Positions 18,172 to 26,318 of a DNA stretch of 64,000 nt are shown in pieces. Source of the DNA: Secundilactobacillus silagei JCM 19001 (GTDB lineage Bacteria; Bacillota; Bacilli; Lactobacillales; Lactobacillaceae); the NCBI RefSeq assembly GCF_002217945.1, contig NZ_BCMG01000011.1, forward strand, positions 1 to 64,000, given 5' to 3'. Within the stretch, counting starts at the first letter, position 1, and each line of letters begins with the position of its first letter. A program made the position numbers and the translations under genes. The notes below the pieces were generated by a model. That model saw only the letters and a program-made list of their open reading frames with translations. It was not told the origin of the DNA and made no database searches.

Positions 18172-19137
18172 ATGATTTTGAAAGCAAATTGGAAATACAA
18201 TCTTTGCTGGCTCATTTTGATGGTCGCTGGCTTTTACTTGATGAACACGCTGATCTTAGTTGGCGTCATCAATTCGTTTCTGGAAAACATGATGGTCACC
18301 ATTGGCATCAATATTATTCTAGCGGTTGGTTTGAACTTAGTGATTGGCTTTGCGGGCCAGTTCTCGCTGGGTCACGCGGGTTTTATGGCTGTTGGCGCCT
18401 ATGCCACGGCGATCATCATTAGTAAAACGCCCACGGCTGGTGCCTTTTACGGCTCAATTATTGTGGGAGTCATCGTCGCCATTGTCGCAGCCTTAGTCGT
18501 GGGAATTCCCACGCTGCGGCTACGCGGTGACTATCTGGCAATTGCCACTATGGGCGCTGCCGAAATTATTCGGATCATCATTAATAATCTGAAAATCACT
18601 AACGGCCCATCCGGGATGTTCAACATTCCCCAATTTGCCACTTGGCCAGTCATCTACATCATGGCCTGTGTGACAACGCTCATTATCGTGAACTTTATTC
18701 ATAGTCGTGGTGGCCGGGCTGCCTTGGCGGTCAGAGAAGATGAGATTGCGGCTGATTCAATGGGCATTAACGTTTTCAAATGGAAGCTGGCCGCCTTCGT
18801 TTTAGGCGCGGCAACGGCTGCCGTAGCTGGGTCCATGCAGGCCTCCTATCTGCAGACCATTGCGCCAAGTAACTTCAACATCATGGAGTCCATCGCCATT
18901 TTGATCATCGTGGTTCTTGGTGGCGTTGGCAGTATCACGGGTAGCTTTGTCGCCGCTGGAATTTTAGGCGTGGTGGACGCAGCACTGCAATCCTTTGGGG
19001 CACTGCGAATGGTGATCTACGCTTTGGTCTTGATCTTGATCATGATCTTCAAGCCATCCGGCATTATGGGCGCCACCGAACTGTCATTTAAACGGCTCTT
19101 TAATCGCAAAAACAAAAAACAAGAAAGTGGGTGCTAA
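18172..19137 (+). CDS. livM: Branched-chain amino acid ABC transporter permease LivM
   Basis: Second membrane subunit. Motifs typical of LivM are LNLVIGFAGQFSLGHAGFM, IPTLRLRGDYLAIATMG and VLGGVGSITGSFVAAGILG. There are eight to ten hydrophobic stretches and a short basic C-terminal tail. Start codons GTG at 18169, ATG at 18172 and TTG at 18178 are all possible; ATG is chosen. Spacing to livH and livG is only a few bases, so the genes are translated from one message. Confidence 0.93.
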   Translation: MILKANWKYNLCWLILMVAGFYLMNTLILVGVINSFLENMMVTIGINIILAVGLNLVIGFAGQFSLGHAGFMAVGAYATAIIISKTPTAGAFYGSIIVGVIVAIVAALVVGIPTLRLRGDYLAIATMGAAEIIRIIINNLKITNGPSGMFNIPQFATWPVIYIMACVTTLIIVNFIHSRGGRAALAVREDEIAADSMGINVFKWKLAAFVLGAATAAVAGSMQASYLQTIAPSNFNIMESIAILIIVVLGGVGSITGSFVAAGILGVVDAALQSFGALRMVIYALVLILIMIFKPSGIMGATELSFKRLFNRKNKKQESGC

Positions 19138-19140
19138 ATC

Positions 19141-19920
19141 ATGACAACCTTGCTCAATGTCGAAGAACTGGTAAAAAACTTCGGCGGACTAACTGCTGTT
19201 TCTGATGTTAATATGCACCTCAACGATGACGAATTGGTCGCCTTGATCGGTCCAAACGGGGCGGGGAAAACCACGTTGTTTAATCTATTAACGGGCGTGA
19301 TTGGGCCTAGTTCTGGTTCGATTACTTTCCGCGGCACTGACGGTACCATTTCACTGAACGGGATGAAGGCTTATAAGATTGCTAACCTGGGCATGGCCAG
19401 AACGTTTCAAAACATCCGGCTTTTTAAGGAGTTAAGCGTTTTGGATAATGTGTTGATCGCCATGACCGCCCACTATAAAGAAGGTTTTTTTCAATCGGTT
19501 TTCCGACTGCCAAAATTTTATAAAACAGAGAGCCAGATCCGCAAAGAAGCCATCGAACTGCTTAAAATTTTTGATCTTCAAAATGACCTTGATAAATTAG
19601 CCAAGAACTTACCCTATGGGATTCAAAGACGTCTGGAGATTGTTCGAGGCTTGGCTATGAAACCTAAAGTACTGTTTCTCGACGAACCAGCCGCTGGGAT
19701 GAACCCGGAAGAAACGGCGGACTTGACCCGGTTGATTCGCCAGGTTCAGCGGGACTTTCACATTACGGTCTTATTGATCGAACACGATATGTCACTGGTC
19801 ATGAACTTGGCCTCACGCATCTACGTACTGGACCATGGTTCATTGCTAGCGGAGGGCACTCCAACTGAAATTCAGCAAAACAAGGCGGTTATCAAAGCCT
19901 ACTTGGGCGAGGAGGCGTAA
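19141..19920 (+). CDS. livG: Branched-chain amino acid ABC transporter ATP-binding protein LivG
   Basis: One of two ATPase subunits. Walker A GPNGAGKTT, the family-typical KIANLGMARTFQNIRLFKEL, an ABC signature degenerate as LPYGIQRRLEI, Walker B VLFLDEPAAGMNP with the LivG-specific GMNPEET, and the H-loop LIEHDM. At 259 residues it matches the family. The LSGGQ equivalent is PYGIQRR, as usual in LivG. Confidence 0.94.
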   Translation: MTTLLNVEELVKNFGGLTAVSDVNMHLNDDELVALIGPNGAGKTTLFNLLTGVIGPSSGSITFRGTDGTISLNGMKAYKIANLGMARTFQNIRLFKELSVLDNVLIAMTAHYKEGFFQSVFRLPKFYKTESQIRKEAIELLKIFDLQNDLDKLAKNLPYGIQRRLEIVRGLAMKPKVLFLDEPAAGMNPEETADLTRLIRQVQRDFHITVLLIEHDMSLVMNLASRIYVLDHGSLLAEGTPTEIQQNKAVIKAYLGEEA

Positions 19921-19922
19921 CT

Positions 19923-20633
19923 ATGACAATGCTTGAAGTAAAAGATCTCGCCGTCAACTACGGTGTGATCAACGCGGTAAAGGGCGTTAGTTTTCACATT
20001 AATAAAGGCGAAATTGTGTCTTTGATCGGCGCTAACGGTGCTGGAAAGACGACGATTCTAAAAACGATTTCCGGCCTGTTAAAACCGGTCAGTGGCACGA
20101 TTACTTATGAAGGCAAAACCATTCAAAAACACAAGGCGCCGAAAATCGTGGCAGCCGGAATCTCACAAGTCCCAGAAGGTCGGCATATTTTCGCCGGCAT
20201 GTCCGTACGGGAGAACTTGCAGATGGGGGCTTTTTTACAAAATAACCACGCTGAGATCACTAGCAGTTTCGAAACGGTGTATTCCCGCTTCCCGGTACTG
20301 AAAGAACGGATCAATCAGGATGCCGCCACGTTATCCGGTGGTGAGCAGCAGATGCTAGCCATGGGCCGGGCACTGATGTCCAAGCCAAAGTTGTTACTGC
20401 TAGATGAGCCTTCAATGGGACTGGCACCGATTTTCATTAACGAAATTTTTGAAATCGTTAAAGCCATCAAAGAGCAGGGCACTACGGTACTCTTGATCGA
20501 GCAAAACGCGAAAAAAGCACTGTCGATTGCTGACCGTGGCTACGTTCTGGCCAGTGGCAAGGTGAAGATGACGGGAACTGGTCAGGAACTGCTGGCCAAT
20601 CAAGATGTCCAAAAAGCATACCTAGGGGGTTAA
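19923..20633 (+). CDS. livF: Branched-chain amino acid ABC transporter ATP-binding protein LivF
   Basis: Second ATPase subunit, 236 residues. Walker A GANGAGKTT, Q-loop and ISQVPEGRHIFAGMSVRENL (a LivF hallmark), signature LSGGEQQML, Walker B LLLLDEPSMGLAP, and LLIEQNAKKAL. The GAGGAGG ribosome site sits inside the end of livG, two bases before which the genes nearly touch. A second in-frame ATG lies at 19929. Confidence 0.94.
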   Translation: MTMLEVKDLAVNYGVINAVKGVSFHINKGEIVSLIGANGAGKTTILKTISGLLKPVSGTITYEGKTIQKHKAPKIVAAGISQVPEGRHIFAGMSVRENLQMGAFLQNNHAEITSSFETVYSRFPVLKERINQDAATLSGGEQQMLAMGRALMSKPKLLLLDEPSMGLAPIFINEIFEIVKAIKEQGTTVLLIEQNAKKALSIADRGYVLASGKVKMTGTGQELLANQDVQKAYLGG

Positions 20634-20637
20634 AAAT

Positions 20638-21285
20638 ATGAGTGTTGCAGATTATATGACAGCAAAGATCATCACGATTTCACCAGAGACGAAGGTCAAC
20701 ATGGCTATTAACCTGATGAAGGACCATCAGATCCACCGGTTACCAGTGATCGATGGTGACAAGTTAGTCGGAATCGTAACGGAAGGCATCATCCGCGCGG
20801 CGTCACCATCTAAAGCGACCAGCCTATCGATTTACGAGGTCAACTACCTCTTAAATAAAATGACGGTCGCAGATATTATGGAAAAAAACGTCAAAACGAT
20901 TGCTAAAGATGCCCAGTTAGAAGATGCCATTTCGATGATGCGTCACCACGACATTGGCGTGTTACCGGTCATGGATACGGATCAAGTAGTGGGAATTATT
21001 ACCACGAATGATATTTTAGACGGTTTCTTGGATATTACGGACTATTTTGTGGATGCCACCGTGGTGCAAGTCATGATCGAACATGACCGCACGGGTGTCA
21101 TTTATGAGATTGGTAAGCTCATGGCGGATAACGGGTTTAATATTCAAACGCTGATTGTCACCCGTAACCTGGGTTCAATCATGATTGAAATGCACGTGGA
21201 TAAAACGGCCGGTGATGGCGTTAAACAGGTGTTAGAGGATGCCGGCTATTCAGTCCGGCTAGTCGTCAATCAACAAGTCAATTAG
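20638..21285 (+). CDS. CBS domain pair with C-terminal ACT-like domain (AcuB-like)
   Basis: A 215-residue soluble protein. Two CBS motifs (about residues 1-60 and 75-135: MAINLMKDHQIHRLPVIDGD and AISMMRHHDIGVLPVMDTDQ) bind adenine nucleotides in other family members. Residues about 142-213 look like an ACT fold (VQVMIEHDRTGVIYEIGKLM), which usually binds amino acids. It follows livF by four bases, with its own AGGGGG site, so it is in the liv operon. I infer a nucleotide- and amino-acid-sensing regulator of uptake or of a linked pathway. The same architecture in Bacillus AcuB has a different context, so the name is not transferred. Confidence 0.85.
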   Translation: MSVADYMTAKIITISPETKVNMAINLMKDHQIHRLPVIDGDKLVGIVTEGIIRAASPSKATSLSIYEVNYLLNKMTVADIMEKNVKTIAKDAQLEDAISMMRHHDIGVLPVMDTDQVVGIITTNDILDGFLDITDYFVDATVVQVMIEHDRTGVIYEIGKLMADNGFNIQTLIVTRNLGSIMIEMHVDKTAGDGVKQVLEDAGYSVRLVVNQQVN

Positions 21286-21289
21286 CCAA

Positions 21290-21340
21290 ATCAAAAGGGC
21301 GATAAACTCCTCAAAGTAGGAATTTATCGCCCTTTTGATA
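21290..21340. terminator. Bidirectional terminator between the liv operon and the hemolysin III gene
   Basis: CAAAAGGGCGATAAA pairs perfectly with TTTATCGCCCTTTTG around a 16-base loop; both ends are A/T-rich, so it can stop transcripts from either side. Confidence 0.88.
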
Positions 21341-21350
21341 TTTAATATTT

Positions 21351-22016
21351 TTAAGCGTACAGCAACACTGAAAAGTACATTAAGATCGTGCCTAACAACA
21401 CAAACAAATGCCAGATCACATGGCCAAATTTAATCCCCTTAAAGCTATAGATCACGGCACCCACGGTAAAGGCAACGCCACCTAAAACGAGTAACGTGAA
21501 GCCACGGACGCCCAGACCGTAGAATAACTGTTTGAAGCCCAGCACGCAAAACCAGCCCATAACGACGTAAATAATGGTGGACAGTTTCTGAAATTTACCT
21601 AGCCAAAGACACTTGTAAATCACACCCAAGATAGCCATTGCCCAGATCACACCAAAAATCACCCAACCTAACGTGCCCTTAATCACCACTAGACAATAGG
21701 GTGTATAGGTACCCGCAATTAACAGGTAAATCGCACAGTGGTCAAAAATCTGAAACAGGTGGCTGGCACGGGTAAAATACAGACTGTGAAAAAGCGTTGA
21801 GGCTAAGTAAAAAATCACTAGGATAGCACCGTAGATCGTGTAAGATGTGATCCGCATGGCGCCACCTTCTTGGACACCACGAATGATCAGCAGCACTAAC
21901 CCGGCAATGCTTAGACCAACGCCAATGCCATGGGTCACAGCATTCAGAACTTCATTGACGATCTGATACCTTCTTGAAGGCTGTGATCGTGTTTTAAGGT
22001 GTTTTGATTGAATCAT
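21351..22016 (-). CDS. Hemolysin III / TrhA family membrane protein (PAQR type)
   Basis: A seven-helix membrane protein of about 221 residues. Family residues are visible: the EVLNAVTHGIGVGLSIAGL start, SSLFHSLYF-like ASTLFHSLYFTRASHLFQIFDHCAIYLLIAGTYTPYCL in the middle (residues about 70-105), and KFGHVIWHLFVLLG near the end, giving the three conserved His and Asp of a metal site. I use the ATG at 22016, preceded by AAGGAGGG, not the ORF start at 22079. Despite the family name, haemolysis is not established; the E. coli homologue affects membrane fluidity. Confidence 0.9.
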   Translation of the reverse strand: MIQSKHLKTRSQPSRRYQIVNEVLNAVTHGIGVGLSIAGLVLLIIRGVQEGGAMRITSYTIYGAILVIFYLASTLFHSLYFTRASHLFQIFDHCAIYLLIAGTYTPYCLVVIKGTLGWVIFGVIWAMAILGVIYKCLWLGKFQKLSTIIYVVMGWFCVLGFKQLFYGLGVRGFTLLVLGGVAFTVGAVIYSFKGIKFGHVIWHLFVLLGTILMYFSVLLYA

Positions 22017-22110
22017 GGGAAACCCTCCTTGACGGAAATAATGGTTTATTTTAAGTCTGAAAAAATCGCTAATAGTCATGAAATAAGCTGATTACAAGCG
22101 TTTTCGCGCC

Positions 22111-22139
22111 TTGTTACACATTGGTTCATCTGCTATACT
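22111..22139 (+). promoter_or_regulatory. Promoter for degV
   Basis: TTGTTA, 17-base spacer, TATACT; predicted start near 22146. Confidence 0.6.
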
Positions 22140-22150
22140 ATTATCGAATA

Positions 22151-22186
22151 GTTTTCATGCGCTGCAAATAATTGTAGCATGAAAAC
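22151..22186 (+). promoter_or_regulatory. Hairpin at the 5' end of the degV message
   Basis: GTTTTCATGC and GCATGAAAAC form ten pairs; the enclosed GCTGCAA/TTGTAGC can extend or compete with the stem. No T run follows, so it is not a terminator. It lies just after the predicted transcription start, so it could be an operator or an mRNA structure. Confidence 0.5.
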
Positions 22187-22224
22187 ACCTACAATGGGGA
22201 AGAAAGCGTGGTTATAAATCAATC

Positions 22225-23070
22225 ATGGCAACTGTCAAAATAGTAACTGATTCTTCAGCCGGATTAACCGATGAAGAGGAAAAAAAGTACCATATTACAA
22301 TCGTGCCTTTAACGGTCATGATCGATGATGTGGTTTATGTTGAACGCCACACCATCACTAATGATGAATTTATTGATAAAATGGAACATTCCAAGGCATT
22401 TCCGAAGACCAGTCAGCCGCCATTAGGCGATTTCATTAAAGTCTTTGATGAACTGGGTGCAGATGGCAGTTCAGTCATCTGCATCAACATGATGGAATCC
22501 ATCAGTGGGACGATCCATACCGCCGAACAAGCAGCGAAGATCTCAAAGACTGACGTTACCGTCTTTGACAGCGGCACAACTGACCGGGCACTGGCCTTTC
22601 AATGCATTGAAGCCGCTAAGTTAGCCCAAAAGGGTGCTTCCGTTGATGAAATTTTGGCGCGAGTTAAGAAGGTTTCCGACAACACCCGGCTTTACATGGG
22701 TGTGATGACGCTGAACAACTTAGTTAAGGGCGGCCGGATCAACAAAATGACCGGTGCTATTTCATCATTGCTGAACATTAAGATCGTGCTGCAAGTGGGC
22801 CAGGGTAATTTGAACATCCGGACCAAGGGCCGTGGCATGAAGACTATTGATCGGTTTTACGACAAGGTCTACGAACAAATGAAAAACACGCCGAACATTA
22901 AGGCTATCGGTATTTCACACGTTCATGCTGAAGGTATGGTGGATAACATTTTGAAGCATATCCAACCGATATTTCCTAACATCGATATTCTAGTCCGTGA
23001 AACGGTACCGATCATTGCGACTCATGGTGGCCCAGGAGCCTTTGCGCTAGTCTATTATTTTGATGATTAG
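22225..23070 (+). CDS. DegV family fatty-acid-binding protein
   Basis: DegV/FakB-type protein of 281 residues that binds a fatty acid and presents it to a FakA kinase in relatives. Start region VKIVTDSSAGLTDEEEKKY, then FPKTSQPPLGDF, SGTIHTAEQAAK (the loop contacting the fatty-acid head group), and the C-terminal HVHAEGMVDNI and THGGPGAFAL. No canonical ribosome site lies at normal spacing; GGGGAAG is about 20 bases upstream of the ATG. The 5' hairpin described separately precedes it. Confidence 0.92.
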   Translation: MATVKIVTDSSAGLTDEEEKKYHITIVPLTVMIDDVVYVERHTITNDEFIDKMEHSKAFPKTSQPPLGDFIKVFDELGADGSSVICINMMESISGTIHTAEQAAKISKTDVTVFDSGTTDRALAFQCIEAAKLAQKGASVDEILARVKKVSDNTRLYMGVMTLNNLVKGGRINKMTGAISSLLNIKIVLQVGQGNLNIRTKGRGMKTIDRFYDKVYEQMKNTPNIKAIGISHVHAEGMVDNILKHIQPIFPNIDILVRETVPIIATHGGPGAFALVYYFDD

Positions 23071-23131
23071 CAGGTTTCAATCGAAATTTAATTAAAATTT
23101 AGTCCACTAGCGGCAGTTAGCCGTTTAGAAT

Positions 23132-23172
23132 AAATGAGATGGCCCAGCTGGTCATCTCATTTGTCATTTTAA
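23132..23172 (+). terminator. Terminator after degV
   Basis: AAATGAGATG pairs with CATCTCATTT around an 11-base loop, followed by GTCATTTT. The T run is interrupted. Confidence 0.7.
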
Positions 23173-23229
23173 CTGGTGAATCAGTAGCTTATACAATAAT
23201 GCGTACGCGCTTAATAAGGGAGTTTTGAT

Positions 23230-24141
23230 ATGCAGCGATTTTTAAAATGGGTCTTAGCTCTGCTCCTAGTGGTGATTATCATTGGTGGCGGGTGGTTTTG
23301 GCTTCAGCGTCAGCCAAGTTCAGACAGTGCGTCGCCTAGAAGACCAATCATCCAAAAAACGGTCAGGGTAGTTGGCGTTGGCGATTCACTGACACAGGGA
23401 ATTGGCTATGATGATGATCATCAGGGCTACTTACCGATTTTGAAGCAGCAGCTGCGCCGGGATTACTACGTGAAACCTAAGACCGCTAATTATGGCATTG
23501 GTGGCCAGCGCAGTGACCAGATCGATCGGCGGGTGCAGACAAATAAAAAGTTACGCCGTTCTTTACGGCATGCAGATGTGATCGCCGTCACGGCTGGCGG
23601 TAACGATCTGTTGCAGGGACTAGAGAAAAATATTTTAGTGAACAGCGATGAGCAGATGGCGCGAAAAATGCTGCCGCTGAAAAATGAGTATCAGCAGAAA
23701 CTCACGCAACTGATTGCCGATGTCCATGAAGTGAATCCCCGAGCTCAAGTTTATTTATTTGGGATCTATAATCCCGTGTATGTCTACTTTACTAACGCCA
23801 CGATGATCAGTACGGCAGTTGATCAGTGGAACCAAGTCAATCGCCGAGTGGCTACAGAGCAGTCGAAGACCCACTTTGTCAACGTGAATTCAACGCTGAC
23901 GCATGGGCAGTACCGAACAGCTGATGCGCAGGCCAAGCTGAAAGCTGAAAATCAGTAAAATGATCAGGCCTTCATCGATCCCACCACGGTGGAAAAGCTG
24001 CTGAAGACCCAGAACAACAAAGAAAAGAACGCTTATTTATCAACCGAAGATCATTTTCATCCTAATAAAAAGGGTTATAATGTGATGGCAACTCGGCTGA
24101 GTCATGAGATTCAAAATAACGTGAAGTGGCAAAAACGGTAA
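23230..24141 (+). pseudogene. SGNH/GDSL hydrolase (YpmR-like) interrupted by an in-frame TAA
   Basis: A membrane-anchored or secreted lipase-like esterase. Residues 5-25 are hydrophobic; the nucleophile block VGVGDSLTQGIGY and the TAGGNDLLQG block are intact. Reading stops at TAA 23956-23958 (after residue 242), but the same frame continues without another stop to 24141 and encodes DPTTVEKLL ... TEDHFHPNKKGY, the catalytic Asp-His block of the same domain. So one substitution, most simply CAA to TAA, separates the serine from its Asp-His partners. The full product would be 303 residues. The next gene is the usual neighbour ypmS. Unless the stop is read through or is a sequencing error, the enzyme is inactive. 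Confidence 0.9.
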
Positions 24142-24163
24142 TGAGAGATTTTGAGGTGATGTT

Positions 24164-24790
24164 TTGAACACAGAAAGTCGTCAAGAACATGTTTCAACTA
24201 AAAAAAGCAGCAACCCATGGAAATGGGCGTTCATTGTGCTGGTTGCACTTTTATTGATCGGTGCTGGGACAACGGCAGTTAAGCTGTTTTCCGCGCCTAA
24301 AAATAACACCACGCAGACCAGTGCGCCAGCCACTGCTGCCAATTTTAACGTCAAGCTGGATAAAAAGCAGTTTAACGCGATGGCTGCGTATTATTTAGGC
24401 CAGTTTCAAAATGAAAGTAAGCAAAAGGTCGACTATCAGTTTGAGGTTCACAATGATGCAGTCTTGACCGGGCAAACCAAATTACTGGGGTTGCCAGTAA
24501 ACTTTGGGTTGTCATTGACCCCTAAAGTGTTAGCGAACGGTAACGTCCAGCTGACCGCAAAAAAATTAGCTGTTGGTCAATTAAACGTGCCAGTCAGCGC
24601 GGTATTGGGCTACATTCGCTCACAGTATAATGTTCCCAGCTGGATTGAATTAGACGTGCATCAAAAAACGATTACGATGAACTTGAAGAAATTTAGGACG
24701 AATGGGGTACAGTATCGTGCCGAAAAGATCGATATGAACGGTGCTGGCCAATTCGAGTTTAAGGTGCTAGTACCAAAGCCGAAGTCATAA
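24164..24790 (+). CDS. YpmS family membrane-anchored protein (DUF2140)
   Basis: A 208-residue bitopic protein: a charged N-terminus, one membrane segment at about residues 22-43 (WAFIVLVALLLIGAGTTAVKL), and an extracytoplasmic domain of about 150 residues. Length, topology and its place immediately after the ypmR-like hydrolase and before yozE match the Bacillus ypmR-ypmS arrangement. The start is TTG at 24164, five bases after GAGGTG. Its function is unknown. Confidence 0.85.
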   Translation: MNTESRQEHVSTKKSSNPWKWAFIVLVALLLIGAGTTAVKLFSAPKNNTTQTSAPATAANFNVKLDKKQFNAMAAYYLGQFQNESKQKVDYQFEVHNDAVLTGQTKLLGLPVNFGLSLTPKVLANGNVQLTAKKLAVGQLNVPVSAVLGYIRSQYNVPSWIELDVHQKTITMNLKKFRTNGVQYRAEKIDMNGAGQFEFKVLVPKPKS

Positions 24791-24804
24791 AGGGGTGATC
24801 ATCA

Positions 24805-25023
24805 ATGCGACAAAGTTTTTACCAATTTTTGATGACGCAGCGTAATCCTGAAGATTATGAACCAGTGGCGCAGTTTGCCAATAATGCCTTTTATGATCAG
24901 TCGTTTCCAAAACAGGAGACCCACTTTGAAACTTTGTCAAAGTACCTGGAAGAAAATGCCAGTTATTTACCGTCAATGACGATTTTTGACGATGCCTGGG
25001 CACTGTATCTGGAACAAGATTAA
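24805..25023 (+). CDS. YozE family protein (UPF0346, SAM-like fold)
   Basis: A 72-residue soluble protein. The family pattern [12 protein letters not shown], then [13 protein letters not shown], and [19 protein letters not shown] is complete. AGGGGTG precedes the ATG. It is 14 bases after ypmS and ends the transcript at a strong terminator. Function is unknown; the fold suggests protein or nucleic-acid binding. Confidence 0.93.
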   Translation: MRQSFYQFLMTQRNPEDYEPVAQFANNAFYDQSFPKQETHFETLSKYLEENASYLPSMTIFDDAWALYLEQD

Positions 25024-25035
25024 AATAGCGTCAAT

Positions 25036-25083
25036 AAAGCCCCTAACTTTGGCTGATTCGTCCAAGGTTAGGGGCTTTATTTC
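25036..25083 (+). terminator. Terminator after yozE
   Basis: AAAGCCCCTAAC pairs with GTTAGGGGCTTT, with TTGG/CCAA extending the stem, and a short T-rich tail. Confidence 0.85.
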
Positions 25084-25123
25084 GCTGTAAAAGACACTTT
25101 TAGTTTATAATGTGCTAGATAAC

Positions 25124-25456
25124 TTACATTCCCACAACAAGTCTCAAAAAGCCTAGTGAGATAACACCAACTACCACGGTGACCAGTAAGTTTTTGGAAA
25201 TTACCGCGCTCAAAACGGTTGGTAAGGAAGCCAGTAAGTTAGGCACGTTTAATGACGGCAGATGGCCTAAATGCTGGATAAATAAGTTTTCAAACCATAA
25301 CACCGACATAATGGAAATCGGCACAAAGCTTAAGAACTCAACTACCCGGGCAGACAATCTAAACTTCTTTAAAATCACAAAGGGTATAATTCTTGATAGC
25401 CAAGTGGCGAGTCCGGAGCCTAAAATCGTCAATAGAATAAAGCTAGAAGAAGGCAT
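25124..25456 (-). CDS. azlD: Branched-chain amino acid exporter subunit AzlD
   Basis: Small membrane subunit of the AzlCD (LIV-E) exporter, 110 residues, four hydrophobic segments. The family feature is the N-terminal LTILGSGLATWLSRIIPF followed by VVEFLSFVPISIMSVLWFENL. The gene starts within the last 14 bases of azlC, so the two are translationally coupled. Together with the liv importer, the window encodes both uptake and efflux of branched-chain amino acids. Confidence 0.92.
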   Translation of the reverse strand: MPSSSFILLTILGSGLATWLSRIIPFVILKKFRLSARVVEFLSFVPISIMSVLWFENLFIQHLGHLPSLNVPNLLASLPTVLSAVISKNLLVTVVVGVISLGFLRLVVGM

Positions 25457-26150
25457 GTTTGATCACCACCCCAAATTCACAAGCGATTAATGTGATGACT
25501 AACGTTAATAGATTTGCCGGAATAAAAATAATCCCGATAAACGTTGCGACTAACACAAAGCCGACCACGAGTAGCTGTAAATTAAATTTAATTGATTTAT
25601 CACTCACCAACTGCAGGTAAAGCAGGCCAATAAACATGGCAACTAAGGCAAAGTCCAGACCGAATTTATCGGGATTACTAATAAAGTTTCCTAATAAGGC
25701 ACCCACCAAAGAAGCAATTGCCCACACGATATAGGCAAAAAAGTTCACCGTATTGAACCACGTAAAATTCAATTTTCGGTCGGTATAATTGACCTTATTC
25801 ATGCCCAGGGCAAAGCTTTCATCCGTTACCAGTCCGCCTAAAATAATATTTCTAAACAGGCTTTCCTTGCGAAAATAAGGGGCTAAAGTGGTACTCATCA
25901 GGATCATGCGAGAATTTACCAAAAAGGCTGATAAAATGATCGAGATCATCGGGCTATGTGTTACCAACATGCTAATAATGATAAATTGTGAAGCACCGCC
26001 ATATGTAATCAACGACATTAAGGTGATCATCAAGGGAGTCAATCCGGAAGCCCTGCCGACGATACCATATGCTAGACCAATTCCGATATAGCCAAACACC
26101 GTTGGTAATGTTTCCTTTGCTGCGCTTGAAACCGTTAACTCATTGTCCAC
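25443..26150 (-). CDS. azlC: Branched-chain amino acid exporter subunit AzlC
   Basis: Large membrane subunit, 235 residues. Motifs: TLPTVFGYIGIGLAYGIVGR, SLITYGGASQFIIISML, VNSRMILMSTTLAPYF and GGLVTDESFALGMNK, all typical of AzlC. The start is GTG at 26150 with GGAGG nine bases upstream. A perfect 17-base palindrome lies 25-41 bases before the start and the divergent gene encodes an XRE-cupin regulator. Confidence 0.93.
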   Translation of the reverse strand: MDNELTVSSAAKETLPTVFGYIGIGLAYGIVGRASGLTPLMITLMSLITYGGASQFIIISMLVTHSPMISIILSAFLVNSRMILMSTTLAPYFRKESLFRNIILGGLVTDESFALGMNKVNYTDRKLNFTWFNTVNFFAYIVWAIASLVGALLGNFISNPDKFGLDFALVAMFIGLLYLQLVSDKSIKFNLQLLVVGFVLVATFIGIIFIPANLLTLVITLIACEFGVVIKHAFF

Positions 26151-26174
26151 GTATCAATTCCTCCGTTCTTTAAT

Positions 26175-26191
26175 TTATTGTTAAACAATAA
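26175..26191. promoter_or_regulatory. Palindromic operator candidate between azlC and the XRE-cupin gene
   Basis: TTATTGTTAAACAATAA is a perfect 8-1-8 palindrome just upstream of the azlC ribosome site, placed to affect azlC transcription. Confidence 0.5.
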
Positions 26192-26202
26192 GTTTGCCAT
26201 AA

Positions 26203-26232
26203 TTGACTTTGGTCTTGCTTATCGTTTAAAAT
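26203..26232 (+). promoter_or_regulatory. Possible promoter for the XRE-cupin gene
   Basis: TTGACT, 18-base spacer, TAAAAT. A TATAAT at 26245 is an alternative -10 without a clear -35. Confidence 0.4.
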
Positions 26233-26318
26233 ACTATACAGACGTATAATATATTGAACACTAATAAAACTTTAATGCATTTTTAATTCTATGTCAATAA
26301 CAGTTAGGAGGTTTTGTA

